DNA of 50,954 nucleotides. Origin: Azophilus sp964638775. GTDB lineage: Bacteria; Pseudomonadota; Gammaproteobacteria; Pseudomonadales; Azotimanducaceae. The stretch's first letter is position 1; every line of letters begins with the position of its first letter. The stretch is from contig CAZWZH010000022.1 of NCBI GenBank assembly GCA_964638775.1, positions 1-50,954 of the forward strand. Reading direction: 5' to 3'. Below the pieces are notes generated by a model. That model had not been told where the DNA came from. It searched no databases and was given only the letters and a program-made list of their open reading frames with translations. The position numbers were made by a program, and so were the translations under genes. This document shows, piece after piece, positions 8,959-18,193 of this stretch.

Positions 8959-8988
8959 TTGTTTAAATAAGATTACTCTGGTTATCAT
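8959..8988 (+). promoter_or_regulatory. Candidate sigma-70 promoter for the TonB receptor
   Basis: TTGTTT (8959-8964) and TATCAT (8983-8988) are 18 bases apart in an AT-rich patch between the divergent MFS and TonB receptor genes. The -10 element matches five of six consensus positions; the -35 is weaker. Predicted transcription would start about 30 bases before the ATG at 9026. Confidence 0.4.
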
Positions 8989-9025
8989 ATGCCGGGTTTC
9001 AGGGATTACAAAAGGGGAAAGACAG

Positions 9026-11512
9026 ATGAACGCATTCCGAGCTTGCAGCCTTGCGATCGGGTTTGTGCTGGTTGCCGCCCAAGCCGCGCCGATCCATGCC
9101 GAAGAGGCGGAAGGGGCCCGCTCCGGGGCCATCGAGGAGATCCTCGTCACCGCGCGCAAGCGCGAGGAGAGCCTGCAGGAAGTGCCGGTGGCGGTCTCGG
9201 CCTTCACCGGCGACCAGATGACCGATTCCGGAATCGATCAGTTCTCGGATCTTGCCCCGTTCACACCGGGCCTGGCCATCAATCAGCACAGCACCTACGC
9301 AAACGCGACCGCGGACGGGCTGGTGATGCGGGGCCAGTCCAGCGGCGGTACGCAGATCAGCAACGACCCGGCGGTGGGCGTCTACATCGACGGCGTGGTC
9401 AACCCCCACGTCACCGGCATGCAGATGTCGTTTTTCGACCTCGAGCGGATCGAGGTACTGAAAGGCCCGCAAGGCACCCTGTTCGGCCGCAACACCACGG
9501 GTGGCGCCATCAACATCATCACGCGCAAGGCGGATTACGATGACGTGCACGGTTACATCGAGGTCGACGGCGGCAATTACGACACGCTCAATTACCGGGG
9601 TGCGGTAAACATCCCGATCATCGCCGACAGGATGGCCGTCCGGCTCGCGTATCAGCACAACAACCGAGATGGTTACGGCAAGTCGGCACTCACCGGCCAG
9701 AGGCTCGGCGGCGACCGCGACGAGGACTACGTCCGCGGCAGCCTGCGGCTCGATTTCGACACCGTGCGCATCATGCTGGTGGGGGATTGGGGGAAAGAGC
9801 GGGAGAACGGCCCGCTGGTGGTCACCCGGGGAGCGTACTTCAATGCCACCACGGCCATTGACGCCACCTTTCTGCCGGCCTCCGGGTGCGGGCCCTTCGA
9901 TATACCCTGCGGGCTGGGGTTCATGCAGATGCGCGCACAACAGGGTGGCGATGACATCTTCACCAACTATACCGACCTCCATAATTTCGACGACACCGAT
10001 GTCTACAGCGTGAGCGCCACCATAGAGTGGGACATCACCGATGCGGTTACGCTCAAATCCATCACCGGCTACCGCGACATGGAGCACACCCATCTCACCA
10101 ACTTCTCGGGCTCGGACTTCAAGGCCATCGTCACCGGCGACCCCAACTTCCCGGACCGGGAACTGCACCAGGCTTACGACGTGTTCACGCAGGAGCTCAA
10201 TCTCAGCGGCGTGGCGATGGACGGTCGCCTCGACTGGCTGGGCGGTGCGTTCTTCAGCGACGACAACGGTTCCGACACCGACTACGTGAACCTGGCGGAG
10301 AATTTCAAGCCGATCAACGGCACGCCGTACTTCTTCACCTTCGATGCGCCGCTGGTGGACCAGGAGAGCTGGGCGCTGTTCAGCCAGATGACCTATGCCG
10401 TCACGGATACCATCAACTTCACTGCGGGCGGACGCTACACCGAAGAGAAGAAGGAGCAGGTCAATGCCCATGGCACGCTGCTTCCGGATGGCGCGGGCGG
10501 GCTGTTCTGGTCGTGCGGCAACGCAAATTTCGTGGGTCCCGTGTTCGCGCCCATCGACCAGCGCTACGAGTTCTGTTCCCTGCCCAAGCGGTCAGTTACC
10601 TATGACGGCTGGTCGTGGTTGTTCAGTGTCGACTGGCAGGCAACGGACAACATGATGGTCTATGTCAAGGCATCGGAAGGCTTCCGGGGCGGCGGTTTCG
10701 ACATCCGCAGCGCCGGCTGGCCGGGCGGTCCCCCGGGGCGGCCCCCGTTCGAGCCCGAAACCGCCACCGACTGGGAGGTCGGGCTCAAGGCGGACTGGTT
10801 CGATTACCGGTTGCGCACCAACCTGGCGGCCTATACCACCAAGTACAAGAACAAGCAGGAAACCGTGATCATTCCGGGCCCGTCCACGGTCACCCGCAAC
10901 GCGGGCAAGGCGGACATCGACGGCTTCGAGGCGGAGATCAGGCTCGAGCCGGCCGATGGGCTCAACCTGTTCGCCACCGTGGCCTGGATGAAAGGCAAGT
11001 ACAGCAGCTTCGTCGGCGCGCCGGTGGAGAACTGCAACGTCAACCCCGCCACCGGCATGCCGTGGAATCCCATCTGCGCGCAACCCGGTTTCGACCCGGC
11101 CACGTTCGATGCCGCGGGAGAACCCCTCGGCGAGCGGACCTTCGGCTACCCGGAATGGACCTATACGATCGGGGGCCGCTGGGAAACCGCGCTCGGCGAG
11201 GGAACCCTGGCCGTTCAGTTGGACTATGCCTACACGGACGACATCACGCCCAATCTGCGGCGCACGGACTTTCAGCTATCGGAGGAGCTGCGGCGGGAAT
11301 TCTTCCAGTCCGTTGGCCTCCTGAACGCCCGCATCGACTACGACCTGCCGCAATGGGGCCTGAACGTCGCGTTGTGGTCCACGAACCTCAACAACAAGGA
11401 ATACCAGCGCATGGGCGTGAACCAGACCAACATGCTCAACGTGCAGACGGGCATCACGAACGAACCGCGCATGTGGGGCGCCACCCTTACCAAGCGCTTC
11501 AGCGGCGGATAA
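9026..11512 (+). CDS. TonB-dependent outer-membrane receptor
   Basis: An 828-residue receptor with a signal peptide (cleavage probably after PIHA, residue about 28). The TonB-box/plug start is GAIEEILVTARKREESLQEV, and the plug carries ERIEVLKGPQGTLFGRNTTG, followed by GAINIITRK. A 22-strand barrel is expected, with a conserved end WGATLTKRF. AGGGGAAAGACAG precedes the ATG. Such receptors of the FecA/cholate-locus type import substrates too large or too scarce for porins, driven by TonB-ExbBD. The frame is open for 1.7 kb upstream, antisense to the MFS gene, but the start here is fixed by the ribosome site and signal peptide. A strong terminator follows. Confidence 0.95.
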   Translation: MNAFRACSLAIGFVLVAAQAAPIHAEEAEGARSGAIEEILVTARKREESLQEVPVAVSAFTGDQMTDSGIDQFSDLAPFTPGLAINQHSTYANATADGLVMRGQSSGGTQISNDPAVGVYIDGVVNPHVTGMQMSFFDLERIEVLKGPQGTLFGRNTTGGAINIITRKADYDDVHGYIEVDGGNYDTLNYRGAVNIPIIADRMAVRLAYQHNNRDGYGKSALTGQRLGGDRDEDYVRGSLRLDFDTVRIMLVGDWGKERENGPLVVTRGAYFNATTAIDATFLPASGCGPFDIPCGLGFMQMRAQQGGDDIFTNYTDLHNFDDTDVYSVSATIEWDITDAVTLKSITGYRDMEHTHLTNFSGSDFKAIVTGDPNFPDRELHQAYDVFTQELNLSGVAMDGRLDWLGGAFFSDDNGSDTDYVNLAENFKPINGTPYFFTFDAPLVDQESWALFSQMTYAVTDTINFTAGGRYTEEKKEQVNAHGTLLPDGAGGLFWSCGNANFVGPVFAPIDQRYEFCSLPKRSVTYDGWSWLFSVDWQATDNMMVYVKASEGFRGGGFDIRSAGWPGGPPGRPPFEPETATDWEVGLKADWFDYRLRTNLAAYTTKYKNKQETVIIPGPSTVTRNAGKADIDGFEAEIRLEPADGLNLFATVAWMKGKYSSFVGAPVENCNVNPATGMPWNPICAQPGFDPATFDAAGEPLGERTFGYPEWTYTIGGRWETALGEGTLAVQLDYAYTDDITPNLRRTDFQLSEELRREFFQSVGLLNARIDYDLPQWGLNVALWSTNLNNKEYQRMGVNQTNMLNVQTGITNEPRMWGATLTKRFSGG

Positions 11513-11529
11513 ACGGGCGCTGCACCGAC

Positions 11530-11567
11530 GGCCCGCCGCAGCATCGTTGCGGCGGGCCTTTTCGTTT
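11530..11567 (+). terminator. Rho-independent terminator after the TonB receptor
   Basis: An 11-bp perfect GC-rich stem (GGCCCGCCGCA paired with TGCGGCGGGCC) has a 7-base loop and is followed by TTTTCGTTT. It lies 17 bases after the receptor stop codon and before the SDR at 11585, so the receptor is probably a single-gene transcript. Confidence 0.85.
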
Positions 11568-11584
11568 CCAGGGGGAGGAAAGCC

Positions 11585-12517
11585 ATGTCTGAGAAACTGC
11601 GCTTCGATGAGCGCGTGGCGATCGTCACCGGCGCGGGGCGCGGCATCGGGCGAGCCCACGCCCTGCTGCTGGGCGCCCGCGGCGCGCGGGTGATCGTCAA
11701 CGACCTCGGTTCCGCGACGGTGGACGGCACTGGCGTCGGGACGCAGGCGCCCGCCAAGGAAGTGGCCGCGGAGATCGAGCAGGCGGGAGGCATCGGCGCG
11801 GCCAACTTCGATGACGTGTCCACCGAGGCCGGGGCAAACAACCTGATCGCGCAGGCGCTCGACAACTGGGGAAGGCTCGACAGCCTGGTGAACAACGCCG
11901 GCATCAATGCCTCGCCGCCGTTCGCCGAGGGCACCAGCGAAGCCTTCGACCGCATGATGCGGCAACATGCCTACGGGCACTTCTTCGTCACCCGGGCCGC
12001 CTGGCCGCACATGGCCGCGGCCGGCTATGGGCGCGTGGTTCTCACCACCTCCGGCGGCGCTCTCTACGGGCTGCCGCAATCCAGCCACTACTGCATGGCC
12101 AAGGGAGCCATCATCGGCATGACCAAGGCATTGGCCCTGGAGGGCGCCGCCGCCGGCATCCAGGTGAACGCCGTCGCTCCCGCCGCCTACACGCGCATGG
12201 TCACGGGCCTGCAGGACGAGAGCCTGCGCCAGCAGATGGAAGAGCTGATGCCGCCTCGCTTCGTGGCGCCCGTGGTGGCCTGGCTGGCTCATGAGGCGTG
12301 CCAGGTGACCGGGGAGATCTTCGATGTGGGGGCAGGACGCGCGGCCCGGGTATTCTTCGCGGAAAGCCCCGGCTATTGCAGCCGCTCACTGTCGATCGAG
12401 GAAGTGCAGGCGCACTTCCACACCATCTGCGACGAGTCCGGCTACCTGGTGTTCAAGACGGGCATGGAGAGCGCCGAGACAATGGCGCAGATGGCGACCG
12501 CCGCGATGCGCTCATGA
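11585..12517 (+). CDS. SDR family protein, MFE-2-like (3R)-hydroxyacyl-CoA dehydrogenase type
   Basis: A 310-residue SDR. TGAGRGIG is at 15-22, an acidic D40 at the end of beta-2 (VIVNDLG) favours NAD+, NNAG is at 103-106, and the catalytic pair is Y169/K173 in HYCMAKGA. The long loop around 41-60 and the C-terminal extension of about 60 residues are characteristic of the dehydrogenase domain of peroxisomal multifunctional enzyme type 2 and its bacterial relatives, which oxidise hydroxyacyl-CoA thioesters. GGGGGAGGAAAGCC precedes the ATG. It converges on and overlaps by 6 bp the MaoC-like gene at 12512, which would supply the hydration step for the same kind of substrate. Confidence 0.92.
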   Translation: MSEKLRFDERVAIVTGAGRGIGRAHALLLGARGARVIVNDLGSATVDGTGVGTQAPAKEVAAEIEQAGGIGAANFDDVSTEAGANNLIAQALDNWGRLDSLVNNAGINASPPFAEGTSEAFDRMMRQHAYGHFFVTRAAWPHMAAAGYGRVVLTTSGGALYGLPQSSHYCMAKGAIIGMTKALALEGAAAGIQVNAVAPAAYTRMVTGLQDESLRQQMEELMPPRFVAPVVAWLAHEACQVTGEIFDVGAGRAARVFFAESPGYCSRSLSIEEVQAHFHTICDESGYLVFKTGMESAETMAQMATAAMRS

Positions 12518-13765
12518 ACCCCCTTCGAGGGACGCGATCCGTTCCACGTCCCGCTCGATCAGCTCATCCATTGAATCGGCCGGCGCCTTGGGCACCACGA
12601 CGGTGCGATCGCGGGTCGGCAACAGCACCACCGCCTCGCCTGGCGAGGTGACCACGCCGCGCTGGTTCACGCAACGGATTTCCAGGTACACCTCGTTGCG
12701 GCCGTCCTGCTGGCGCTTGTGCACCACTTCGCCGCGCAGCCAGGTGGTGTCGCCCATGAAATTGAAGCGGCGGTGTTCGCAGTTCAGCTTCCACAACCAG
12801 GCATCGTCGCCCATCCAGTCGGTCACCAGGTGGCATAACCAAGTCTCGCGCAGCCCGCCGTAATCGTAGGAGGTGGGCAATCCCAGTTCCCGGGCGCGCT
12901 CCGGTTCCCAGTGCAGCCTCTGCACGGTGTCGGGGACGTTCAGGGTATTGGGCGGGTACAGGCCCGGGGCTTTCTTGCGGATGAGATAGGACAGGCGGAA
13001 GTTGCCCGGCGGCGTCAACTGCATGCCCCAGCCCAGGTGCCACACCAGGATGGCGCTGGTGGTCAGCGGCCCCTTGACCTTCTCCTGCAGCACATCGCCC
13101 ACCTGCACGTCCTCGAAGTAGCGCGGCTCCGCGCCCCGCCGGGTCTCCGCCTCGTAACAGGCATCGATCTCCGCCAACTGTTCCTCCGTGTACGGCTCCG
13201 CGGTTTCCCGTTCCTTCCTGCGCTTGCGCGATTCACCGCGCTCGGTGTTCACCCAGGTGCCCCGCTGCACCATGACGGGGTCGCCGTCCTGGTTGGCGAT
13301 GGGGATGCAGATGGTCTCGTGTGCTGAGCGCCCGCCGAATTCGCTGCGCTTGTCGACGACGCCCACCACCGAGCGCATCTTGTAGATGCGGTCGCCCAGG
13401 TTGAAGGGGCGCCACCACTCGAACTCCATGCGCGCCTGGTAGGAGCCCAGGCCCGCCCAGGGGTCGCCGCGCAGCAGCGCCTTGGTTTCCGGGTCCGGCG
13501 GCGGCGTGACGTTCTCGCCCACCGTGTACTGGAAGGTCGGCGGCGCGATCAGGTTCCCCCACCGGGTGTTGCGCGCGTATTCCGGGTCGCAATACAGCGG
13601 GTTGTCGTCACCATAGCCGTACGCGAAATGCCGCGATGCATCCCAGCTCACCTCGAAATTGTGGGGAGGATTGCGCAGCACCTGGGGTATGCCGATGCGC
13701 TTGCGGGCCCGGATGAACGATGTATCCGTCAATTTCCCGTAATCGTCAGCGTTGATGTCGCTCAT
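12512..13765 (-). CDS. MaoC/FAS1-like dehydratase domain protein
   Basis: A 417-residue double hot-dog protein. The N-terminal FAS1-like dehydratase half contains SWDASRHFAYGYGDDNPLYC, and the C-terminal half starts YFEDVQVGDVLQEKVKGPLT, the opening of MaoC hydratase domains. It should hydrate a 2-enoyl-CoA or act as an accessory lyase. A paralogue of 425 residues lies at 24362-25636 with the same layout, including the shared NWMGDDAWLWKL-type segment. The ATG at 13765 is the only good start. It is probably co-expressed with the two acyl-CoA dehydrogenases upstream on the same strand, although a 160-base AT-rich gap separates them. Confidence 0.85.
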   Translation of the reverse strand: MSDINADDYGKLTDTSFIRARKRIGIPQVLRNPPHNFEVSWDASRHFAYGYGDDNPLYCDPEYARNTRWGNLIAPPTFQYTVGENVTPPPDPETKALLRGDPWAGLGSYQARMEFEWWRPFNLGDRIYKMRSVVGVVDKRSEFGGRSAHETICIPIANQDGDPVMVQRGTWVNTERGESRKRRKERETAEPYTEEQLAEIDACYEAETRRGAEPRYFEDVQVGDVLQEKVKGPLTTSAILVWHLGWGMQLTPPGNFRLSYLIRKKAPGLYPPNTLNVPDTVQRLHWEPERARELGLPTSYDYGGLRETWLCHLVTDWMGDDAWLWKLNCEHRRFNFMGDTTWLRGEVVHKRQQDGRNEVYLEIRCVNQRGVVTSPGEAVVLLPTRDRTVVVPKAPADSMDELIERDVERIASLEGGS

Positions 13766-13925
13766 GGTTTGCCAACTCCGGATTTGTTTAGAAATCTCGC
13801 ATGAAAAAAGTTTTAAATCATTGTTTTTTGAGAATATTTTAAATTGAAACCGGATTCAGAACTGGTTCCTTGAGTTGGCTACGAGAGCAGGTATGCGGTG
13901 CGCCGGACACGGGGACGAACACCAG

Positions 13926-15164
13926 CTAATCTCCTTTGGCCGGTGCGTTGCGGCGCACGTCCTTGAAGGGAACGCCGCGGTCGGCGGCCGGCTCCCGGGG
14001 CATGCCGAGCACCCGTTCACTGATGATGTTGCGCTGCATTTCCGTACTTCCCCCGCCCAAACACCAGGCCTGGCGGAAGACGTAGGCCTTGCCCGCATCG
14101 CCGTCCGAGGTCCGGGCGTCCCAGGCCACGGCGTCCGTATTGGCAATCTCGAAGGCAATGTCGTTGCGGCGCAACCCGTTGAGCCCGGTGAAAAGGCGCA
14201 GCAGCGCCCCGGCGGTGGCGGGCAGCGCCCCGGCGGCGATTCCCGCCACCACGCGCTCCGCCGTTTGCCCCTGCACGGTCTGCAGCACGTGAACTTCAGC
14301 GAGCAGGTCACGGATACGGGGGTCGTCCGCACGGCCCGCTGACCGCGCCAGGCGCACCAGGTCGTCGATGTCCTCGCGCCGCCGCCCCGCCGTGCCGCTG
14401 GCGTAGGGTGAGGAGCCTCCCGTGGCGCTCCGTTCGTGGAACAGCAGCCGCTGGGCTACCGTCCACCCGTCGTTGACCTTGCCGATCACGTGTTCGGGCG
14501 GAACGGCCAAGTCGTCGAAGAACTCCTGGCAGAACTCGACGTTGCCGTCGGACTGGCGAATCCGGTTCACCGTGATGCCGGGCTGGTGGATCTTCATCAT
14601 GAACATCGTCAGCCCGCGGTGCTTGACCGCGTCCCAGTCGGTGCGCGCCAGGCAAATTGCGTAGTCTGAAAACGAGGCGTACGAACTCCAGATCTTGGAG
14701 CCGTTGAGCACGTAGTTGGCGCCGTCGAAGGTCGCCGAGGTGATCACGCCGGCGAGGTCGGATCCCCCGGAGGGCTCGGACATGAACTGCACCCACAGTT
14801 CGTCGCCACGGATCATGGCCGGCAGGTGCCGTCGCTTCTGCTCTTCGGTACCCATGTCCAGAATCGTAGGGGCGATGATGGTCAGGGTGGGCGTGTTGAA
14901 CAGCAGCGGCATCTCGTAAGGCCGGGATTCTTCCGTAAACGCCGCCTGGTACTCCCGGGGCAGGCCCCGGCCTCCGTATTCCTCCGGAAAGCACAGGCCG
15001 GCAAAACCCGCATCGAAGAGCGTCTTCTGCAATTCCCTGGCCCGGTCCGCATCGCCCGGGTCTACACGCATCGCGTTCCAGGGTTCCACATCCGGCGGCA
15101 GGCGAGGCAGGTTGTCGGCCAACCAGGCCCGTGCGCGCTTCCGAAACGCCTCCAGTGATTCCAT
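13926..15164 (-). CDS. Acyl-CoA dehydrogenase
   Basis: A 412-residue acyl-CoA dehydrogenase. The middle-domain FAD contact WVQFMSEPSGGSDLAG is clear, followed by GSKIWSSYASFSDYAICLAR. The C-terminal helix bundle ends with GGGSTEMQRNIISERVLGMP, which is typical of FadE proteins in steroid and terpenoid clusters. It uses FAD to introduce a trans-2 double bond into an acyl-CoA. GGAGGG lies before the ATG. The neighbouring gene (15193) encodes a second, shorter dehydrogenase 28 bases upstream, an arrangement that in steroid-degrading bacteria marks alpha2beta2 heterotetramers. That pairing is inferred here. Confidence 0.93.
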   Translation of the reverse strand: MESLEAFRKRARAWLADNLPRLPPDVEPWNAMRVDPGDADRARELQKTLFDAGFAGLCFPEEYGGRGLPREYQAAFTEESRPYEMPLLFNTPTLTIIAPTILDMGTEEQKRRHLPAMIRGDELWVQFMSEPSGGSDLAGVITSATFDGANYVLNGSKIWSSYASFSDYAICLARTDWDAVKHRGLTMFMMKIHQPGITVNRIRQSDGNVEFCQEFFDDLAVPPEHVIGKVNDGWTVAQRLLFHERSATGGSSPYASGTAGRRREDIDDLVRLARSAGRADDPRIRDLLAEVHVLQTVQGQTAERVVAGIAAGALPATAGALLRLFTGLNGLRRNDIAFEIANTDAVAWDARTSDGDAGKAYVFRQAWCLGGGSTEMQRNIISERVLGMPREPAADRGVPFKDVRRNAPAKGD

Positions 15165-15192
15165 GTCTACCCTCCGCCTCGAGCCGACCCGT

Positions 15193-16320
15193 TCACAGCG
15201 CCATCAGATCGGCGATGCCCGCGCGATGCTCCCGCGGCGTGCCGAGCATCACGCGATTGGTGGCCACGCGGCGCAGGTACAGGTGAATGTCGTGGTCCCA
15301 GGTCACCCCGATGCCCCCGTGCATCTGCACGCAATCCTGGATGATCCCCGGCGCGAAATCGCCGATGAACGCTTTTGCGACACGAGCCAGGAGGGCGCTG
15401 TCGCCAGCGCCACCAGCAATAGCGTGCAACGCTGCCCAAGCCGTGGCGTGGCACCCCTCGAGATAGGTCTTCATGTCCGCGAAACGGTGCTTCAACGCCT
15501 GATACGACGCCAGCGGCCGGCCGAAGGAATAGCGTTCGAACGCCCACTCGAGGGTGAATTCGAAAACCCGCGCTACGGCTCCGGCGCTCTCGGCGCTGCA
15601 CACCGCCAGGCCCATCTGAATCTGGCGCTCGACGTCTTCGGCGGCGCCGCCTTCGGTACCCACCAGGCAGTCCTCGCCGACATAGACCCCATCGAACCGA
15701 ACCCGGGCAAAGCGGCGAACCAGGTCCAGGCCCTCCAGTGGCTCGATACTGACTCCGGCCGTATCGGCAGGCACCAGAAACTGGGTCAGTTGCCCGTTGT
15801 AGCGCGCCGTCACCAACAGATGCTGCGCTTCGGCCGCGGCTTCCACCGGCGACTTTTCGCCCCGCAGGCGATAACCGCCCGCCACCCGTTCCGCCTCCAT
15901 CGTCACGGCGTCCGCGGACCAGGAGCGCCCGCCCTCGGCGAAGCACCAGCTTGCCGTTGCCTCGCCGGCCACCAGCGCCGGCAGCGTTGCGGATCGCTGC
16001 TCGCCGTTGCCGGACCGGGAGAGCGTTGCGGCGACCAAGCTACAGGGCAACAGGGGGCCAGGGGACACCATGCGTCCCATCTCTTCGGCCACGATCCCCA
16101 GATACAGGACCCCCTCGCTGCCAAGGCCCAATCCCCCGGCGTCTTCGTCCACCAGCAACGAAAGCCAACCCAGTTCCGCAGCCCGGCGCCACCAGTCGCC
16201 CGGGAAGCCCGTCCCGGTTTCCGCCAGACTGCGCACGACATCCAGATCGCACTCGTCCGCAAGGAACCTGCGGCTCGTATCCGCAAAGAGCTGCTGCTCT
16301 TCGGTCAGGTCGAAATCCAA
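15193..16320 (-). CDS. Acyl-CoA dehydrogenase, short partner subunit type
   Basis: A 375-residue acyl-CoA dehydrogenase-like protein starting LDFDLTEEQQLFADTSRRFL. It lacks the strong WCxGYSEP-type FAD motif of full-length members: the matching region reads ATASWCFAEGGRSWSADAVT. Its end contains CVQMHGGIGVTWDHDIHLYL, followed by RR, which is usually well conserved. This division of features is typical of the beta partner of heteromeric FadE pairs. The start is a TTG after GGGGGAA. It is divergent from the acyl-CoA ligase at 16470 with a palindromic element between them. A near relative with the same architecture lies at 23277. Confidence 0.9.
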   Translation of the reverse strand: MDFDLTEEQQLFADTSRRFLADECDLDVVRSLAETGTGFPGDWWRRAAELGWLSLLVDEDAGGLGLGSEGVLYLGIVAEEMGRMVSPGPLLPCSLVAATLSRSGNGEQRSATLPALVAGEATASWCFAEGGRSWSADAVTMEAERVAGGYRLRGEKSPVEAAAEAQHLLVTARYNGQLTQFLVPADTAGVSIEPLEGLDLVRRFARVRFDGVYVGEDCLVGTEGGAAEDVERQIQMGLAVCSAESAGAVARVFEFTLEWAFERYSFGRPLASYQALKHRFADMKTYLEGCHATAWAALHAIAGGAGDSALLARVAKAFIGDFAPGIIQDCVQMHGGIGVTWDHDIHLYLRRVATNRVMLGTPREHRAGIADLMAL

Positions 16321-16386
16321 CGGTTCCCCCGTTCTGTCGGGCCGGTTGCATGTTGGGCCAGTTACATAACCCGCGCGCCAACAAGG

Positions 16387-16399
16387 CTATATCATATAG
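16387..16399. promoter_or_regulatory. Candidate operator, CTATAT-C-ATATAG
   Basis: A perfect 6-bp inverted repeat around one base lies midway between the divergent acyl-CoA dehydrogenase (start 16320) and acyl-CoA ligase (start 16470). Position and symmetry suit a dimeric repressor of the TetR kind controlling both directions; no such regulator gene is in the window. Confidence 0.4.
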
Positions 16400-16469
16400 A
16401 CGATTGCGCCAAACAATGCCAATACCCGGTTGACCGCCGGGAACCGGATGGTCGAACATCCGCCGGAAC

Positions 16470-18107
16470 ATGGAAATCCCCAACCACAGCGCCACCCTGC
16501 CGGCCATGCTCGGACACTTGAGCAACGTCCATGGCAACCGGGTTCTGGCGAGCGACTCCCGCCGTTCGCTCACCTACCGGCAGGCAGAGGAAGAGTCCCG
16601 CGAACTCGCACTTGGATTGCTCGCATCAGGCGTCGGCAAGGGGACCCGGGTAGGCCTGCTCATGGCCAATTCTCCGGACTGGATCGTCGCCTGGTTCGCC
16701 GCCCTGCGCGTCGGAGCCCTCGTTACCGGTGTGAGCACGTTCTGCAAACCGCCGGAGCTGGCAAGGGTGCTGAAGCTGGCCGACATCGACACCCTGCTCA
16801 TGCAGGACAACTACCTGCGCCACAATTACGTGCAGAACATGGAGCGCGCGCTCCCGGGGCTCGCATCGGCACACGGCGGGCCTTTGCGCCTCACCGGTGT
16901 GCCGTATCTCCGTTCGGTGTGGATATGGGGCGGGGCGAAGCCCGACTGGGCCCGGGGCGACCCCGCGGACCTCCGTGCCCTGGGTTGCGACGCCTCCGGA
17001 CTGTCGGCCGAATTTCTCGCCGAGGCAGAGGCGCAAGTCAGCCCCGCCGACCTTGCCGTGGTGATCTTCACATCCGGCAGCACGGCGGAACCAAAGGGCG
17101 TCGTTCACAGCCACGGTACCGTCGTGCGGCATGCCTACACCATGTTCGACTACGCCGAGTGCGCCCCCGGGACGCGCATCCTGGTGCTGACGCCGTTCTT
17201 CTGGATCGGTGGCATGCTTACGACGCTGCTTAACACCATGATCGGCGGCGCGGAGCTGATCTGCCCCGAGCGGCCGGATCCGGAATTCATACTGGAACTG
17301 TTGCGGCGCGAACTGCCGGACCAGATCACGGGCTGGGCCGGTCAGCTCACGGCTATCCGGGAACACCCGGATTTCCGGCCGGAGGACTTCACCCGCCTCC
17401 AGGCTTCCCACAACACCCAACGGCGCGCCGGCGTTGTCGGCCCGCCGCTGGAGGTGCCGTTGCCCCTGGTGCCGAATTCCCTGGGCATGTCCGAGTCGTT
17501 CGGGCCGCACAGCGGCGAATTCGACGGCGTGGTCCTCACCGGAGACCGATCCGATTCGTTCGGCCGCGCCATCGACGGCATCGAGCGCAAGATCGTCGAG
17601 CCAGGGGGTTCCCGGGAACTGCCCCGCGGAGAGACCGGTGAACTGCTGGTGCGCGGCTATTCGATCATGCAGGGCTACTACAAGCGCGAGCGGGGCGAGT
17701 GCTTCGAGCCCGACGGTTTTTTCCGCACCGGTGACCTGTGCGCCATCACCGAGGACGGCCACCTGTTCTTCCACGGCCGCGGCGGCGAGATGATCAAGAC
17801 CAGCGGTGCCAATGTTTCGCCGAGAGAGGTGGAACTGACGCTCCTGGCGTATCCGGAAGTTGCCGAGGCAGCGGTGCTCGGCAAGCCGGACCGGCGCAAG
17901 GGAGAAGTCGTGATCGCAGTCGTAGTGCCGCAGCCCGGTGAGCGCCTCGATCCCGAACGGCTGCGCCGGCGCCTGGACGCGGAGTTGTCGAGCTACAAGG
18001 TCCCCAAGCTGTTCGTCACCGACCTGCTCGGCGAGGACCTGCCCCGCACCGACAGCGGTAAAGTGCAGAAGCCCCTGCTCCTGGAGATGATCGCTGGAAG
18101 AGAGTGA
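16470..18107 (+). CDS. AMP-binding acyl-CoA ligase (class I adenylate-forming)
   Basis: A 545-residue adenylate-forming enzyme. The P-loop-like A3 motif reads IFTSGSTAEPKGVVHSHG, the A5 region is SLGMSESFGPHSG, the A7/A8 hinge is GYYKRERGECFEPDGFFRTG, followed by GRGGEMIKTSGANVSPREVE, and the A10 catalytic lysine is in RTDSGKVQKP. It would activate a carboxylate with ATP and CoA, starting beta-oxidation-like breakdown. The start ATG at 16470 (MEIPNHSATLPAM) follows a weak ribosome site (CCGGAAC); no better start is seen. Usual length for the family is 500-560. It is the last catabolic gene before the accessory island. Confidence 0.93.
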   Translation: MEIPNHSATLPAMLGHLSNVHGNRVLASDSRRSLTYRQAEEESRELALGLLASGVGKGTRVGLLMANSPDWIVAWFAALRVGALVTGVSTFCKPPELARVLKLADIDTLLMQDNYLRHNYVQNMERALPGLASAHGGPLRLTGVPYLRSVWIWGGAKPDWARGDPADLRALGCDASGLSAEFLAEAEAQVSPADLAVVIFTSGSTAEPKGVVHSHGTVVRHAYTMFDYAECAPGTRILVLTPFFWIGGMLTTLLNTMIGGAELICPERPDPEFILELLRRELPDQITGWAGQLTAIREHPDFRPEDFTRLQASHNTQRRAGVVGPPLEVPLPLVPNSLGMSESFGPHSGEFDGVVLTGDRSDSFGRAIDGIERKIVEPGGSRELPRGETGELLVRGYSIMQGYYKRERGECFEPDGFFRTGDLCAITEDGHLFFHGRGGEMIKTSGANVSPREVELTLLAYPEVAEAAVLGKPDRRKGEVVIAVVVPQPGERLDPERLRRRLDAELSSYKVPKLFVTDLLGEDLPRTDSGKVQKPLLLEMIAGRE

Positions 18108-18133
18108 CTTCCAATCGAGTCCGGAATCCAGGC

Positions 18134-18193
18134 TTGTTGACTACAATCTTGTTGTCAACAAGTCTGTTGACAACAAGATTGTTGACGCTAAGA
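18134..18193 (+). repeat. Four tandem 15-bp repeats (iteron-like array) with embedded dyad
   Basis: Four units start at exactly 15-base steps (18134, 18149, 18164, 18179). They read TTGTTGACTACAATC, TTGTTGTCAACAAGT, CTGTTGACAACAAGA and TTGTTGACGCTAAGA. Because the units are partly self-complementary, 18144-18160 and 18165-18181 also form a perfect 17-bp inverted repeat around AGTC. The array sits directly upstream of the two-ATPase operon and covers its predicted promoter. Confidence 0.9.

Noticed and set aside
7283..9025. Upstream extension of the first TonB-receptor frame
   Set aside because: It crosses the 109-bp repeat and the antisense of the MFS gene. The signal peptide and ribosome site fix the start at 9026.
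8999..10471. 490-residue minus-strand frame opposite the TonB receptor
   Set aside because: Composition is that of a mirrored high-GC gene; no motifs, no ribosome site.
13859..13868. GAAC-TG-GTTC dyad resembling a KstR-type site
   Set aside because: Only four bases per arm, single occurrence, and it lies in the gap between two co-directional genes without a recognisable promoter.
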